Below the pieces are notes generated by a model that saw only the letters and a program-made list of their open reading frames with translations, was not told the DNA's origin and did not search any database. A stretch of DNA of 48,607 nucleotides from Holosporaceae bacterium (lineage in GTDB: Bacteria > Pseudomonadota > Alphaproteobacteria > UBA3830), in the NCBI GenBank assembly GCA_031288795.1, contig JAITQS010000030.1, positions 1 through 48,607 of the forward strand, read 5' to 3'. The position numbers and the translations under genes were made by a program. How positions within the stretch are numbered: the stretch's first letter is position 1; every line of letters starts with the position of its first letter. Shown here in pieces: positions 18,611 through 27,125 of this stretch.

Positions 18611-20605
18611 ATGAGTCTCATGTATGAAAAATTCCTTGATTTTACAAAAAATTTCTACGAAAGCGAAAGACGTCGTCTGCTGAATTTTGTTCCCGTTGGT
18701 ATGGGCGTCGGAATCTGCTGGTATTTCGTGCTGGATAACGAACCGTCATTTGAGCTAAATCTGACGATTTTCCTGATTATTTTGGGGATATGCATTCTTT
18801 TGAGAAAAAATATTTTACTGATTTTCCTAACCATCAGTTTCGGATTTCTGCTGGCTCAAATAAGGACAAATCATGTGAATACGTTTATGCTTTCGGAAAA
18901 ACAAGAAAAGCCGATTTCTTTTGTAGCCACCGTCGAATCCTGCGAAAAAGCCGAAAATGGATTGAAATTCATTGTCAGTGAGGCCAAAAGAAAATATGAC
19001 GATGAAGCCAATGAATTATGTAAGAAATTCAATAAATTGAGTCTTACGTGGCGGGGACCAAAAGCCAACGATAATGCCATCGAGTATACTCCGGGGAGTC
19101 GAGTATTATTTCGGATCATACTTTGTCCCATATATCCGCGATCGTTTCCCGGGGCCTACGATTTTAGAAAACAACAGTATTTCAAAGGTATAAGTGCGCG
19201 TGGATTCATAATAAAACCGCCCAAAATTATGGAGAAGGCGAATCTTTCGTCCTGCAAAATTTTTATTGAGCAGGTGCGCCAGAAGATTAATCGAGAAATC
19301 GAGCGGCATCTTGAAAAAAACACAGCGGCGGTGGTGGAAGCGCTCACCACCGGCAATACGGCGGGAGTCTCCAAAGAAATCAGAGCGCATTTTGTAAATT
19401 CGGGTATTGCGCATCTGCTGGCCATATCTGGATTGCACATGGGCATAATTGGATTTTTTATTTTTTGGTTATTTCGGGTAATTTTGTGTTGTTTTTCCAG
19501 AATTTCGATGTACCACAATGTGAAAAAGATATCGGCGGTGATATCTTGGGCCATCACTTTGTTTTACTTATGCATATCCGGATGTTCTGTGCCTTCGTGC
19601 CGTGCGTTTATTATGCATACGCTAATCATCATTGCCGTACTGGTGAATCGAACTCCGCTAACCATGAGATCGGTAGCCATTGCCGCCACCGTCATCATGA
19701 TCTGCACACCGGAAGTTGTGCTGTTTCCCAGCTTTCAGATGTCGTTTGGAGCGGTTATTGCCATTGTGGCTTTTTACGAGTGCGATTGGGAAATGCCCTC
19801 TTTTTTAAAAAGCGCTACGTTGGTGCTGGTAACCACTGTTGTAGCGTCGATTCCCACCTCTATTTTTTCGATATTCATGTTCAATCAGCTGACGTTAAAC
19901 AGTATTGTTGCCAATGTAATTTCCATTCCTCTCATGAGTTTTCTCCTGATGCCACTGGTGGCAATTTCTCTATTTGCGATGGTGTTCGGGATAGCGGAGC
20001 CGTTTGTGGTGCTCTTGGGACTCGGTGTTGACCTACTGATAGCCATTGCAGACCAAATTTCCCGGCTTCCGGGATCATTTTTCGTGATGCCAATGCCGTC
20101 GAACGCCGTAATGGCGGTACTGGTGGCGTCGATGCTGTTTCTGGCTCTGATTCATCACAAAATTCGGCTGCTGGGTATTGCGGGATTCGTCTGTGGTATA
20201 GGTGGATATTTCCATCAATCTCTACCGGATGTATTTGTGTCCGTTGACGGAAAATCCATTGGCATAAGGACCAAAGACGCAGTTTGCTTCAATAATCTGA
20301 CCTACTTCCGCTCCATTGGCGAAAGTTGGGCAAAGTCCGTCGGTTTTGAAAAACGCGAACGGTATGACTCCGAAAATTGTAAAAAATGCGTATCCCGATG
20401 GGATAATGATACCTACGTGGCGCGTGTTGCCGATAAAAATATAATCATAACCCATGATAAAAATTACCAAAAAACTCCCGACGACTTCGTTGTCTTACGG
20501 ATAAACGATAGGAAAAATAAATTCGCAAAGCTGATATATCTACCGTCTAAAAAAGTTATATCCAGCGAGTCCGTAGTAAGACCATGGACAATTTCTCCCG
20601 AATAG
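18611..20605 (+). CDS. comEC: ComEC/Rec2 family DNA-uptake channel protein
   Basis: ComEC forms the inner-membrane channel for transforming single-stranded DNA. The 664 residues have an N-terminal membrane pair with the DUF4131 region, then the competence domain with EALTTGNTAGVSKEIRAHF and SGIAHLLAISGLHMGIIGFF (about 255-285), SGCSVPSCRAFIM and many membrane helices to about 530. The C-terminal 110 residues form a small soluble domain ending VVRPWTISPE. The metallo-beta-lactamase domain of Bacillus ComEC is absent, as usual in alphaproteobacteria. CGAGAG precedes the ATG. Active competence cannot be concluded from this gene alone. Confidence 0.92.
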   Translation: MSLMYEKFLDFTKNFYESERRRLLNFVPVGMGVGICWYFVLDNEPSFELNLTIFLIILGICILLRKNILLIFLTISFGFLLAQIRTNHVNTFMLSEKQEKPISFVATVESCEKAENGLKFIVSEAKRKYDDEANELCKKFNKLSLTWRGPKANDNAIEYTPGSRVLFRIILCPIYPRSFPGAYDFRKQQYFKGISARGFIIKPPKIMEKANLSSCKIFIEQVRQKINREIERHLEKNTAAVVEALTTGNTAGVSKEIRAHFVNSGIAHLLAISGLHMGIIGFFIFWLFRVILCCFSRISMYHNVKKISAVISWAITLFYLCISGCSVPSCRAFIMHTLIIIAVLVNRTPLTMRSVAIAATVIMICTPEVVLFPSFQMSFGAVIAIVAFYECDWEMPSFLKSATLVLVTTVVASIPTSIFSIFMFNQLTLNSIVANVISIPLMSFLLMPLVAISLFAMVFGIAEPFVVLLGLGVDLLIAIADQISRLPGSFFVMPMPSNAVMAVLVASMLFLALIHHKIRLLGIAGFVCGIGGYFHQSLPDVFVSVDGKSIGIRTKDAVCFNNLTYFRSIGESWAKSVGFEKRERYDSENCKKCVSRWDNDTYVARVADKNIIITHDKNYQKTPDDFVVLRINDRKNKFAKLIYLPSKKVISSESVVRPWTISPE

Positions 20606-20783
20606 AGTTTTTTTTCGAAAAAACCACGTTCTCGGGGATGTTGAGCTGAGATGATAATGCACTTGTGGGTGGAAAAATCCTCGAGAAGCAAAAATCGTTC
20701 TCCGAATTTCAGTCTTGGGGTTTCAAAAATGTTGCCATAACTACTTGGCGCAAAAATATATGGAATTTTTATCAAAAATTTAT

Positions 20784-20812
20784 TTGCTATTCGAATTTTA
20801 TTGTGATACAAT
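20784..20812 (+). promoter_or_regulatory. Promoter of the HU gene
   Basis: TTGCTA (20784-20789) and TACAAT (20807-20812) are separated by 17 bp, 28 bp upstream of the HU start. The -10 is one base from consensus. Confidence 0.55.
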
Positions 20813-20840
20813 CAAAATATATTAAGTTGAGAGAAACAAA

Positions 20841-21113
20841 ATGACTAAGAACGAACTTGCAAAAGCGATTTCTGAAGAATCTGGGTTTACCATAAAAGAT
20901 GCAACGAAATTTCTGGATGCCTTTGTGGATGTTGTGACAGATGTTCTTTCTAAAGGAGATGACGTTGCTTTGGTAGGGTTTGGTACTTTCTCACGTGCTG
21001 AACGTAGTGCGAGAATAGGACGCGATTTTGGAACTGGAAAAAGTGTCGAAATTCCCGCTTCAAAAACAGTAAAATTCAAAATTGGAAAAAATCTTAGGGA
21101 AGCGGTAAATTAA
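20841..21113 (+). CDS. hup: HU-family DNA-binding protein
   Basis: HU is a dimeric nucleoid protein that bends and compacts DNA. The 90 residues have the family's helical base (MTKNELAKAISEESGFT), the strand region VALVGFGTFSRAERSAR and the C-terminal helix. The arm reads RDFGTGKSVEIPASKTVKF, where GRNPxTG is usual, so the arm differs slightly (RDFGTG). It is a single-gene unit with its own promoter. An IHF subunit is a less likely alternative. Confidence 0.95.
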   Translation: MTKNELAKAISEESGFTIKDATKFLDAFVDVVTDVLSKGDDVALVGFGTFSRAERSARIGRDFGTGKSVEIPASKTVKFKIGKNLREAVN

Positions 21114-21115
21114 TT

Positions 21116-21408
21116 TTATCCGCTGTACCGTAGAATTGTAATGCGGTCATGAATATATTGCGGCAAGGCATGCAGTCGAGTCCTGCGGAAAGATCGGCGC
21201 TGGTCGGCTTCAAAAGCAGGAACTGTCTCGATCCTGTAAAATCGGAAATTATTGTCCTTTAGGATGGAGAGGATCTCCAGGAGATCACAGTTAATGGTTT
21301 TTTTTCAATAATTAATTGCCATCGATGCGTTGAATTTGCTCTGCAGAGTTTCATGTGCGTTTGGGTACGCCGTATTTTGCGGCTGATTACTGATTTTTTA
21401 GGTATCAC
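21116..21408 (-). pseudogene. Frameshifted basic small ORF, broken at an A8 run
   Basis: On the minus strand two open frames abut at an A8 run (plus-strand T8, 21298-21305). The upstream frame can start at GTG 21408 (IPKKSVISRKIRRTQTH...). The downstream frame reads as protein-like sequence (CDLLEILSILKDNNFRFYRI, then VPAFEADQRRSFRRTRL) to the stop at 21116. One extra A joins them into about 97 residues, very basic. The family is not recognised. It may be a pseudogene, a homopolymer sequencing error or a gene rescued by slippage. Confidence 0.35.
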
Positions 21409-21449
21409 CTCCGCTGGGCTGGCTATTTTAGTTTTGAATTTGGTATAAT

Positions 21450-21584
21450 GAGATCGTTGCCTAATGAGATTTTTCTTGCAAGAATGAGGAAAAACGTAGC
21501 GCAAGACCACAGTGCATTGGCTGTACATGAGGATCTGGGCAACGAATAATGCATGAAAGAAACCATTAGGCAGGCAATGGTCTC
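21450..21584 (-). repeat. Palindromic element, copy C
   Basis: About 135 bp in the opposite orientation to copies A and D. It starts GAGATCGTTGCCTAATGAG and carries GAGGAAAAACGTAGCGCAAG and TGTACATGAGGATCTG. The far end, CATTAGGCAGGCAATGGTCTC, has a four-base duplication in the terminus, and the arm before it has decayed. It ends 35 bp before the glmM start, so it sits in that gene's 5' leader or promoter region. Confidence 0.85.
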
Positions 21585-21619
21585 ATTATAAATTTGTTTC
21601 TGCGGAGGCGTAATCTACA

Positions 21620-22969
21620 ATGACAGCAGTCTATAATCGATCTTTATTTGGGACGGACGGCATTAGAGGAGAGGCCAATTGCCATCCCATGACCATCGAG
21701 GTGTGTGAGGGCCTTGCGGACGCTCTGGTCCGGAAATATTGCCGCAGTGCCGGCGCAAAATCCACCGCAAGATCACTTGTGCTTATCGGAAAAGATACTC
21801 GTATTTCCGGTGATATCTTTGAGCACGCTCTGGCGGCGAAATTTTGTTCTCTCGGAGTAGATGTTGCTTTGCTGGGAGTGGTGTCTACGCCACTGTTGTC
21901 GGAGTGGGTTCGAGAGTTTCCGGCGGAGCTGGGAATCATGGTCTCGGCATCCCACAATGTTTTTTCCGATAATGGTCTCAAGGTATTCAAATCCCAAGGA
22001 CTGAAATTAACGGATTTGGAAGAGCAGGAAATCGAAGCCGTTATGCAAGAGGGAAACCAATGCAGCAATTCTTTGGGGGAGCACGTGGGCATTTGCCGTC
22101 ATCAGAATCCCATGCCCTTAAAATTTTACGAAAAAAATCTAGACTCGTTGAAAAAATTCGCTCTGGGCAAGCTCGTAGTTGACGCCGCCAACGGCTCTAT
22201 GGCTCCATTTGTGGAGGAGATTTTTCGGGACTTCGGAGCCATTATCATTAACGCCATTCCGAACGGTGTGAACATAAATCATTGCTGCGGTGCTGCGCAT
22301 CCGTCTGCTCTTGCCGAGGCCGTCCTGCGGCACAAAGCCGACGTCGGCCTAGCCTTCGACGGCGACGGAGATCGCCTAATCCTCAGCGACAACAACGGCA
22401 ACATAATCGACGGCGATCACATTCTGGCCATTCTAGTGGAAGCGGCAGACATGCAGGCGGGAGAAGTTGTATCCACGGTCATGGCAAACCTCGCCTTCGA
22501 GCACTACCTGGCCTCTCGAGGAATAAAACTGGTGAGAACCGGCGTCGGCGATAAGTACATAGCAGAATATATGGTAAATTCCGAAGCAAAAATCGGCGGA
22601 GAACCCTCCGGACATATCATTCTGAAGGATCATCTGCTCACCGGAGACGCTCTGTTTGCCGCTCTAAAAGTTCTGGAATATTCGGCCGAATCTAACCGCA
22701 GCATCGCCCAACTGGGACAAATTTTTCAATCCTATCCGAGCGTAAGTCGCCACATAAAAGTAAAAAATAGAGCGATTTTAGCCGACAAACATATCCAAGC
22801 GACCATCGAAAAATTTCAGCATCAATTGCATGCTCATGACGCAAGATTAGTGGTGCGTCCTTCGGGCACAGAGCCGCTAATCCGCATATATGCAGAAGGA
22901 AATCAAAAAACACCGTTGGAAAATGTCGTAAATCAGTTGGAAACTCTCCTAAAACAGGAGGCGGTATGA
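21620..22969 (+). CDS. glmM: Phosphoglucosamine mutase GlmM
   Basis: GlmM interconverts glucosamine-6-P and glucosamine-1-P for UDP-GlcNAc synthesis. The 449 residues contain FGTDGIRGEAN (about 10-20), the phosphoserine loop GIMVSASHN with catalytic Ser near 106, the metal-binding DGDGDRL (about 246) and the phosphate-binding RPSGTEPLIRIYAEG near the C-terminus. GGAGG precedes the ATG by about 10 bases. The stop overlaps the rmuC start (ATGA). Confidence 0.96.
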   Translation: MTAVYNRSLFGTDGIRGEANCHPMTIEVCEGLADALVRKYCRSAGAKSTARSLVLIGKDTRISGDIFEHALAAKFCSLGVDVALLGVVSTPLLSEWVREFPAELGIMVSASHNVFSDNGLKVFKSQGLKLTDLEEQEIEAVMQEGNQCSNSLGEHVGICRHQNPMPLKFYEKNLDSLKKFALGKLVVDAANGSMAPFVEEIFRDFGAIIINAIPNGVNINHCCGAAHPSALAEAVLRHKADVGLAFDGDGDRLILSDNNGNIIDGDHILAILVEAADMQAGEVVSTVMANLAFEHYLASRGIKLVRTGVGDKYIAEYMVNSEAKIGGEPSGHIILKDHLLTGDALFAALKVLEYSAESNRSIAQLGQIFQSYPSVSRHIKVKNRAILADKHIQATIEKFQHQLHAHDARLVVRPSGTEPLIRIYAEGNQKTPLENVVNQLETLLKQEAV

Positions 22970-24351
22970 TTGAAATACTGTTGCTGTCTCTGGCGGCCTG
23001 TTCGGGACTGGTGATCTATTTCCAATGGACAAAAATTAAAGAATTAACCCTCCGTAGTGAAAAATTAAGTGCTCTGGAAACAGTCCACCAGAATATTCTG
23101 CTGGAAAAAGTGAAACTGGAGGAGCGCTGCGAGCAATTGACGGAAGTATCAGCGCGCTACGATTCTCTCCTGCGCGAAAAATTGGAGCTGGAGAAAAAAA
23201 ATGTTTTTTTGTCCACCAGTCTAGAGCAGGAAAAAAGAAATCTTCTGGAAAAAATTAAGCTTCTGGATGAGGCCGAGCAAAAACTTTCCCATACTTTCAA
23301 AGCCATAAGTTCCGACGTGTTATCGCGGAACAATCAGGTGTTTTTGGACCTGGCCAAGTCTACTTTTGAGAAATTTCATGAAAAAACAAAATCAGAGTTA
23401 TCCATCAATGTAAAGTCCATGAGTGAACTGGTGAATCCCATAAAATCTGCGCTGGAGAACGTCGACGGCAAAATCCAGGAGTTGGAAAAGAATCGAGTTG
23501 GTGCTTATGAAGCTCTCCGGCAACAGGTGGGGGATCTGATAATCACTCAAAACTCCCTAAAAAGTGAGACAAATCATTTGGTATCGGCGCTGAAGGCTCC
23601 CACGGTAAGGGGGCGATGGGGAGAAATGCAGCTGCGGCGAGTAGTCGAACTTGCCGGAATGCTGGAACACTGTGATTTTAGGGAACAGGTGTCTTCCGAA
23701 GACGATCACGGCAATAAAATTCGGCCGGACATGGTGATATCCATGCCGAGAAATCAACACATAGTCGTGGATGCCAAGGCGCCTTTGTTCGCGTATCTGG
23801 AGGCTCTGGAGACCTCCGATGAAAAAATAAAAAAAGCATTACTAAAGGAACATGCCAAACAAATTCGATCCCACGTAGCAATTCTGGCAAATAAAAAATA
23901 TTGGGCACAGTTCCAGCCGGGACCAGAATTTGTCGTGCTTTTTCTGCCGGGAGAAATATTTTTCTCCGTCGCTACGGAAAATGACCCTTCCCTAATGGAA
24001 TTTGCCATGCAGGAGCGCATCATAATTGCTACGCCGACCATATTGCTGGCGCTACTGCACACCATTGCTCTGGGATGGCGTCAGGAAAGTCTCTCGGAAA
24101 ACGCTCGTGCCATCATAAAAATGGGACAGGAGCTCTACAAGCGTCTGGCGGACATGACGCAGCACATGGCCAATCTCGGTAAAAACATAAACTCCGCTGT
24201 CCAGAGCTATAACGCCACCGTTGCCTCTATGGAAAGCCGCGTATTGGTCAGCGCGAGAAAATTCCGTGACCTCGAGGTGCATGAAAAAAATATAATAGAA
24301 TTGAGCTCCCTAGAAGGCGACGTCAAGCAAATGAAAGAGACTATTGCCTAG
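22966..24351 (+). CDS. rmuC: DNA recombination protein RmuC
   Basis: RmuC is a predicted PD-(D/E)XK-type nuclease that limits inversions at short inverted repeats. The 461 residues have an N-terminal membrane anchor (IEILLLSLAACSGLVIYF), a long coiled coil (about 25-125), then the conserved core with TVRGRWGEMQLRRVVELAGM, IRPDMVI, IVVDAKAPLFAYLEAL and EFVVLFLPGE. Translation couples to glmM through ATGA. The last codons, including the TAG stop, lie in the terminus of palindromic element copy E (GAGACTATTGCCTAG), so the present C-terminus KETIA was set by that element. Confidence 0.93.
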   Translation: MIEILLLSLAACSGLVIYFQWTKIKELTLRSEKLSALETVHQNILLEKVKLEERCEQLTEVSARYDSLLREKLELEKKNVFLSTSLEQEKRNLLEKIKLLDEAEQKLSHTFKAISSDVLSRNNQVFLDLAKSTFEKFHEKTKSELSINVKSMSELVNPIKSALENVDGKIQELEKNRVGAYEALRQQVGDLIITQNSLKSETNHLVSALKAPTVRGRWGEMQLRRVVELAGMLEHCDFREQVSSEDDHGNKIRPDMVISMPRNQHIVVDAKAPLFAYLEALETSDEKIKKALLKEHAKQIRSHVAILANKKYWAQFQPGPEFVVLFLPGEIFFSVATENDPSLMEFAMQERIIIATPTILLALLHTIALGWRQESLSENARAIIKMGQELYKRLADMTQHMANLGKNINSAVQSYNATVASMESRVLVSARKFRDLEVHEKNIIELSSLEGDVKQMKETIA

Positions 24352-24458
24352 TGAAATTTTTTACAAGAACGAGGAAAAACCTAGCGCAAGACCCCAGTGT
24401 ACTACCTGTACATGAGGATCTAGTCTATGGCGAAAAAAAGCCATTAGACAACGGTCTC
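24337..24458 (-). repeat. Palindromic element, copy E (internally deleted)
   Basis: Starts GAGACTATTGCCTAGTGA inside the last codons of rmuC, includes GAGGAAAAACCTAGCGCAAG and TGTACATGAGGATCT, and ends CATTAGACAACGGTCTC. At 122 bp it lacks about 20 bp of one arm (the GAGCAACGGATTTGACC part of copy D). Orientation is opposite to copies A and D. Confidence 0.85.
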
Positions 24459-24497
24459 GAAAAAACAATAGCTGAAATTGTCTTGGGGGAGGGGAAT

Positions 24498-25763
24498 TTA
24501 TTCTAGATTTTTATCTTTGTTTTCTTTTCTTTTTTTGTCCAGCCACTCTACGCGTTTTTTCAATTCTCTTTCGAATCCTCTTTCCACCGGCTGATAAAAT
24601 TTTTTTCGCGATAGTTCGTCGGGGAAAAAATTTTCTCCTGCGAATCCGTGTTTTGTATCATGATCGTAGACGTATCCTTCTCCGTATTTTAGTTCTGCCA
24701 TTAGTTTTGTGGGGGCGTTGCGTATTTTTTTAGGAGTTGGCAAAGATCCGTACAATTCTGCGCATTTTTTAGATCGGTTATAGGCGATGTAGCCGGCATT
24801 TGATTTGGGAGCAGTGGCGAGATATATAACGGCGTTAGTCAGGGCTAGTTCTCCTTCGGGAGATCCGAGCATGCTATAGGTTTGATGGGCAGCTATGGCC
24901 TGCAGTATAGCGTTTGGATCTGCAAGTCCTACATCTTCGGCGGCGAATCTTATGAGGCGGCGGGCTATTATGAGTGGATTTTCTCCGCCCATCAACATAC
25001 GATTGGTCCAGTAGAGGGCAGCGTCCACATCGGATCCCCGTAGGGACTTATGAAACGCGCTCAGCAGATTATAGTGCTCCTCTCCGGAGGCATCATAGAC
25101 GATGGCTCTCTTGGGGCTCATTTTTATCAGTTCTTCGGTGGACATTTTTTCCCGAGTATTCAAAGATAGCAGCTCTTCGGCACGATTCAGCAGATATCGG
25201 CCGTCGCCGTCGGACAAGAGACATAAGTGCTGACGCGCTTCCGGTGTAAGTGGCAGTTCTTTTTGCATAAATTGCTCCGCTCTCTGGAGAATTTTGTCCA
25301 GATAATGCAGCTGCAGCCGATCAAACACGATTACCTTGCAGCGGGATAACAGCGCCGGCCGCAGCTCAAACGATGGATTTTCTGTGGTGGTGCCGATTAA
25401 TATTATGCCCCCACTCTCCAGATACGGTAGAAAAATATCCTGCTGACTCTTGTTGAGATGATGAATTTCGTCTATCAGCATAATGACTTTTTTTAGCGGA
25501 TCCCGAGCTACTTCGTCGAATATGGATTTAAATTTCGCCGTGGCGTGAACCACCGCCGACGTTTCTTCGAAAGGCAATCCGCTTTTTTTGGCCAAAATTT
25601 TCGCCAGAGACGTTTTTCCGGAGCCCGGAGGTCCCCAAAAAACCATGGATTGCAAATTTTCCAACGATGGAATCTGGTCGATCACCGATTGCCCGATCAA
25701 CTCGTCGAAATCAGATGGACGAATTCTGTCGGCAAGCGGAGAAATTTTTTCAAATAATTGCAA
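24498..25763 (-). CDS. rarA: Replication-associated recombination protein A (RarA/MgsA)
   Basis: RarA is an AAA+ clamp-loader-like ATPase that acts at stalled replication forks. The 421 residues show LADRIRPSDFDELIGQ at the start, Walker A GPPGSGKTS (about 45-53), Walker B MLIDEIHHLNKSQQD, sensor 1 GTTTENPSFEL, and the C-terminal MgsA domain with ALYWTNRMLMGGENPLIIA. The start is TTG at 25763. Normal length. It lies downstream of tolB on the same strand but 20 bp apart. Confidence 0.93.
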   Translation of the reverse strand: MQLFEKISPLADRIRPSDFDELIGQSVIDQIPSLENLQSMVFWGPPGSGKTSLAKILAKKSGLPFEETSAVVHATAKFKSIFDEVARDPLKKVIMLIDEIHHLNKSQQDIFLPYLESGGIILIGTTTENPSFELRPALLSRCKVIVFDRLQLHYLDKILQRAEQFMQKELPLTPEARQHLCLLSDGDGRYLLNRAEELLSLNTREKMSTEELIKMSPKRAIVYDASGEEHYNLLSAFHKSLRGSDVDAALYWTNRMLMGGENPLIIARRLIRFAAEDVGLADPNAILQAIAAHQTYSMLGSPEGELALTNAVIYLATAPKSNAGYIAYNRSKKCAELYGSLPTPKKIRNAPTKLMAELKYGEGYVYDHDTKHGFAGENFFPDELSRKKFYQPVERGFERELKKRVEWLDKKRKENKDKNLE

Positions 25764-25782
25764 TTTTTAATAATAACCCTAC

Positions 25783-27123
25783 CTAATTATCTACGCCTAA
25801 ATTGCGGGACCATTCCGGATCTATGGCGTTGAACGGAGTAGTTACCTCGTGTTTATTGTAACCGGTGACGTCTATGCTGTAAATTTTTTCGCGCTTTGCG
25901 TAGTCCTGGTGGGAAAAAATAATCACGCGACCGTTGGGGGACCAACTTGGTCCTTCGGTGAGATAACCGGAGGTTAGCACACGTTCTTCGGTGCCGTCCG
26001 GACGAACAATACCGATATCAAACACGCCTTTTCCGAATTTTGTGAACGCAATCCAGTCGCCCCGCGGAGACCAGACCGGCGTTGCGTATTTGCTGTGGCC
26101 AAACGACAACCTTCTGACATTGCTGCCATCGGCATCCATTATGTACAGCTGCTGTGTTCCGCCTCTGTCGGAGTTAAATACGATGTATTTTCCGTCTGGT
26201 GAGTAGCAGGGGGAGGTGTCGATGCAGCGGCCGCGGGTTAATCTCACCACTTCTTTTGTGGTCAGATTGAAGGTATATATGGAGGACGAGCCGTTGCTCG
26301 ATAAGCTAAATATCAGCAAATTTCCGTCGGGAGAATAGCGGGGAGCGTAGGACATCCCGTTGAAATCTGCTATCAACTTGGGAGCAGATCGTTTTTGTAA
26401 ATCCAGTCGGTACACGCTGGCGGAAATGGGAATCCGACGACCGTTCACTATTTTCTCTTTATAGCTAAAAAATGAGCATTCTTTTCCATTGGGAGCGAAT
26501 CTCGGCGTTAAAACGATTGTTTGGCCACCTGTTAGAAATTGATGATCATATCCATCCTGATCCATCAGGGCAAGTCGATAGGTTTTTCCATTTTTGGGCG
26601 TGTTTTCCACGGATACGTACATAATTTTTGTGTCAAAATATCCAGCTTCTCCCGTAACCCGCTCGTAAATTTTATTGGCGATCACGTGGGCTATTTTTCT
26701 CCAATTTCCGACATTTCCGGAAATGTTCATCAAATTGACTTTAATTTCCGACAGCACATCATATAGCGCCAGCGAGACTTTTAGGGTACCTCCCGTGCAA
26801 TTTATTTCTATGTTTGCCAAATACTGGGCATTGATGGTTTTCCAGAGAGAAAACTTCGGTAATTCCGCTACACTGGTAGGATTTTGCATGAATGCCTTCT
26901 GGGGAATGGATCTGAATAGAAAAGTTCCTTCCAAATCGTTTTGGATAATTTCCAGAAATTGTTTACTTAGAACGCCAGACGCATCAAAAGCATTTAGGGC
27001 AATAGATATGGGTTTCATGACTCCTTTGGTTATGTCAATGGTTACCCGAGCTGCTTCTACTCCAGATAAACAAGTCATTACCAATCCGCATGCCAAAAGC
27101 ATTTTTTTGAAAATTCTCAACAT
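25783..27123 (-). CDS. tolB: Tol-Pal system protein TolB
   Basis: TolB is the periplasmic beta-propeller that binds Pal and TolA. The 446 residues have a signal peptide (cleavage near VEA-A), an N-terminal alpha/beta domain, then six propeller blades visible as repeated APRYSPDGNLLIFS, SPCYSPDGKYIVFNSDRGG, TPVWSPRGDWIAF and GPSWSPNGRVIIFS. AAGGAG before the ATG lies in the end of tolA. No pal gene follows here; rarA does. Confidence 0.96.
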   Translation of the reverse strand: MLRIFKKMLLACGLVMTCLSGVEAARVTIDITKGVMKPISIALNAFDASGVLSKQFLEIIQNDLEGTFLFRSIPQKAFMQNPTSVAELPKFSLWKTINAQYLANIEINCTGGTLKVSLALYDVLSEIKVNLMNISGNVGNWRKIAHVIANKIYERVTGEAGYFDTKIMYVSVENTPKNGKTYRLALMDQDGYDHQFLTGGQTIVLTPRFAPNGKECSFFSYKEKIVNGRRIPISASVYRLDLQKRSAPKLIADFNGMSYAPRYSPDGNLLIFSLSSNGSSSIYTFNLTTKEVVRLTRGRCIDTSPCYSPDGKYIVFNSDRGGTQQLYIMDADGSNVRRLSFGHSKYATPVWSPRGDWIAFTKFGKGVFDIGIVRPDGTEERVLTSGYLTEGPSWSPNGRVIIFSHQDYAKREKIYSIDVTGYNKHEVTTPFNAIDPEWSRNLGVDN

Positions 27124-27125
27124 TT

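Noticed and set aside
20464-20811. Minus-strand ORF of 115 codons overlapping the comEC end and the HU promoter
   Set aside because: It covers the HU promoter region and runs antisense to the conserved comEC end (RPWT). No ribosome site or homology was apparent.
21401-21415. ATCACCTCC, resembling the 3' end of 16S rRNA
   Set aside because: Flanking sequence does not match 16S rRNA; the antisense strand simply has GGAGGTGAT, a strong ribosome-site-like motif without a well-placed start codon.
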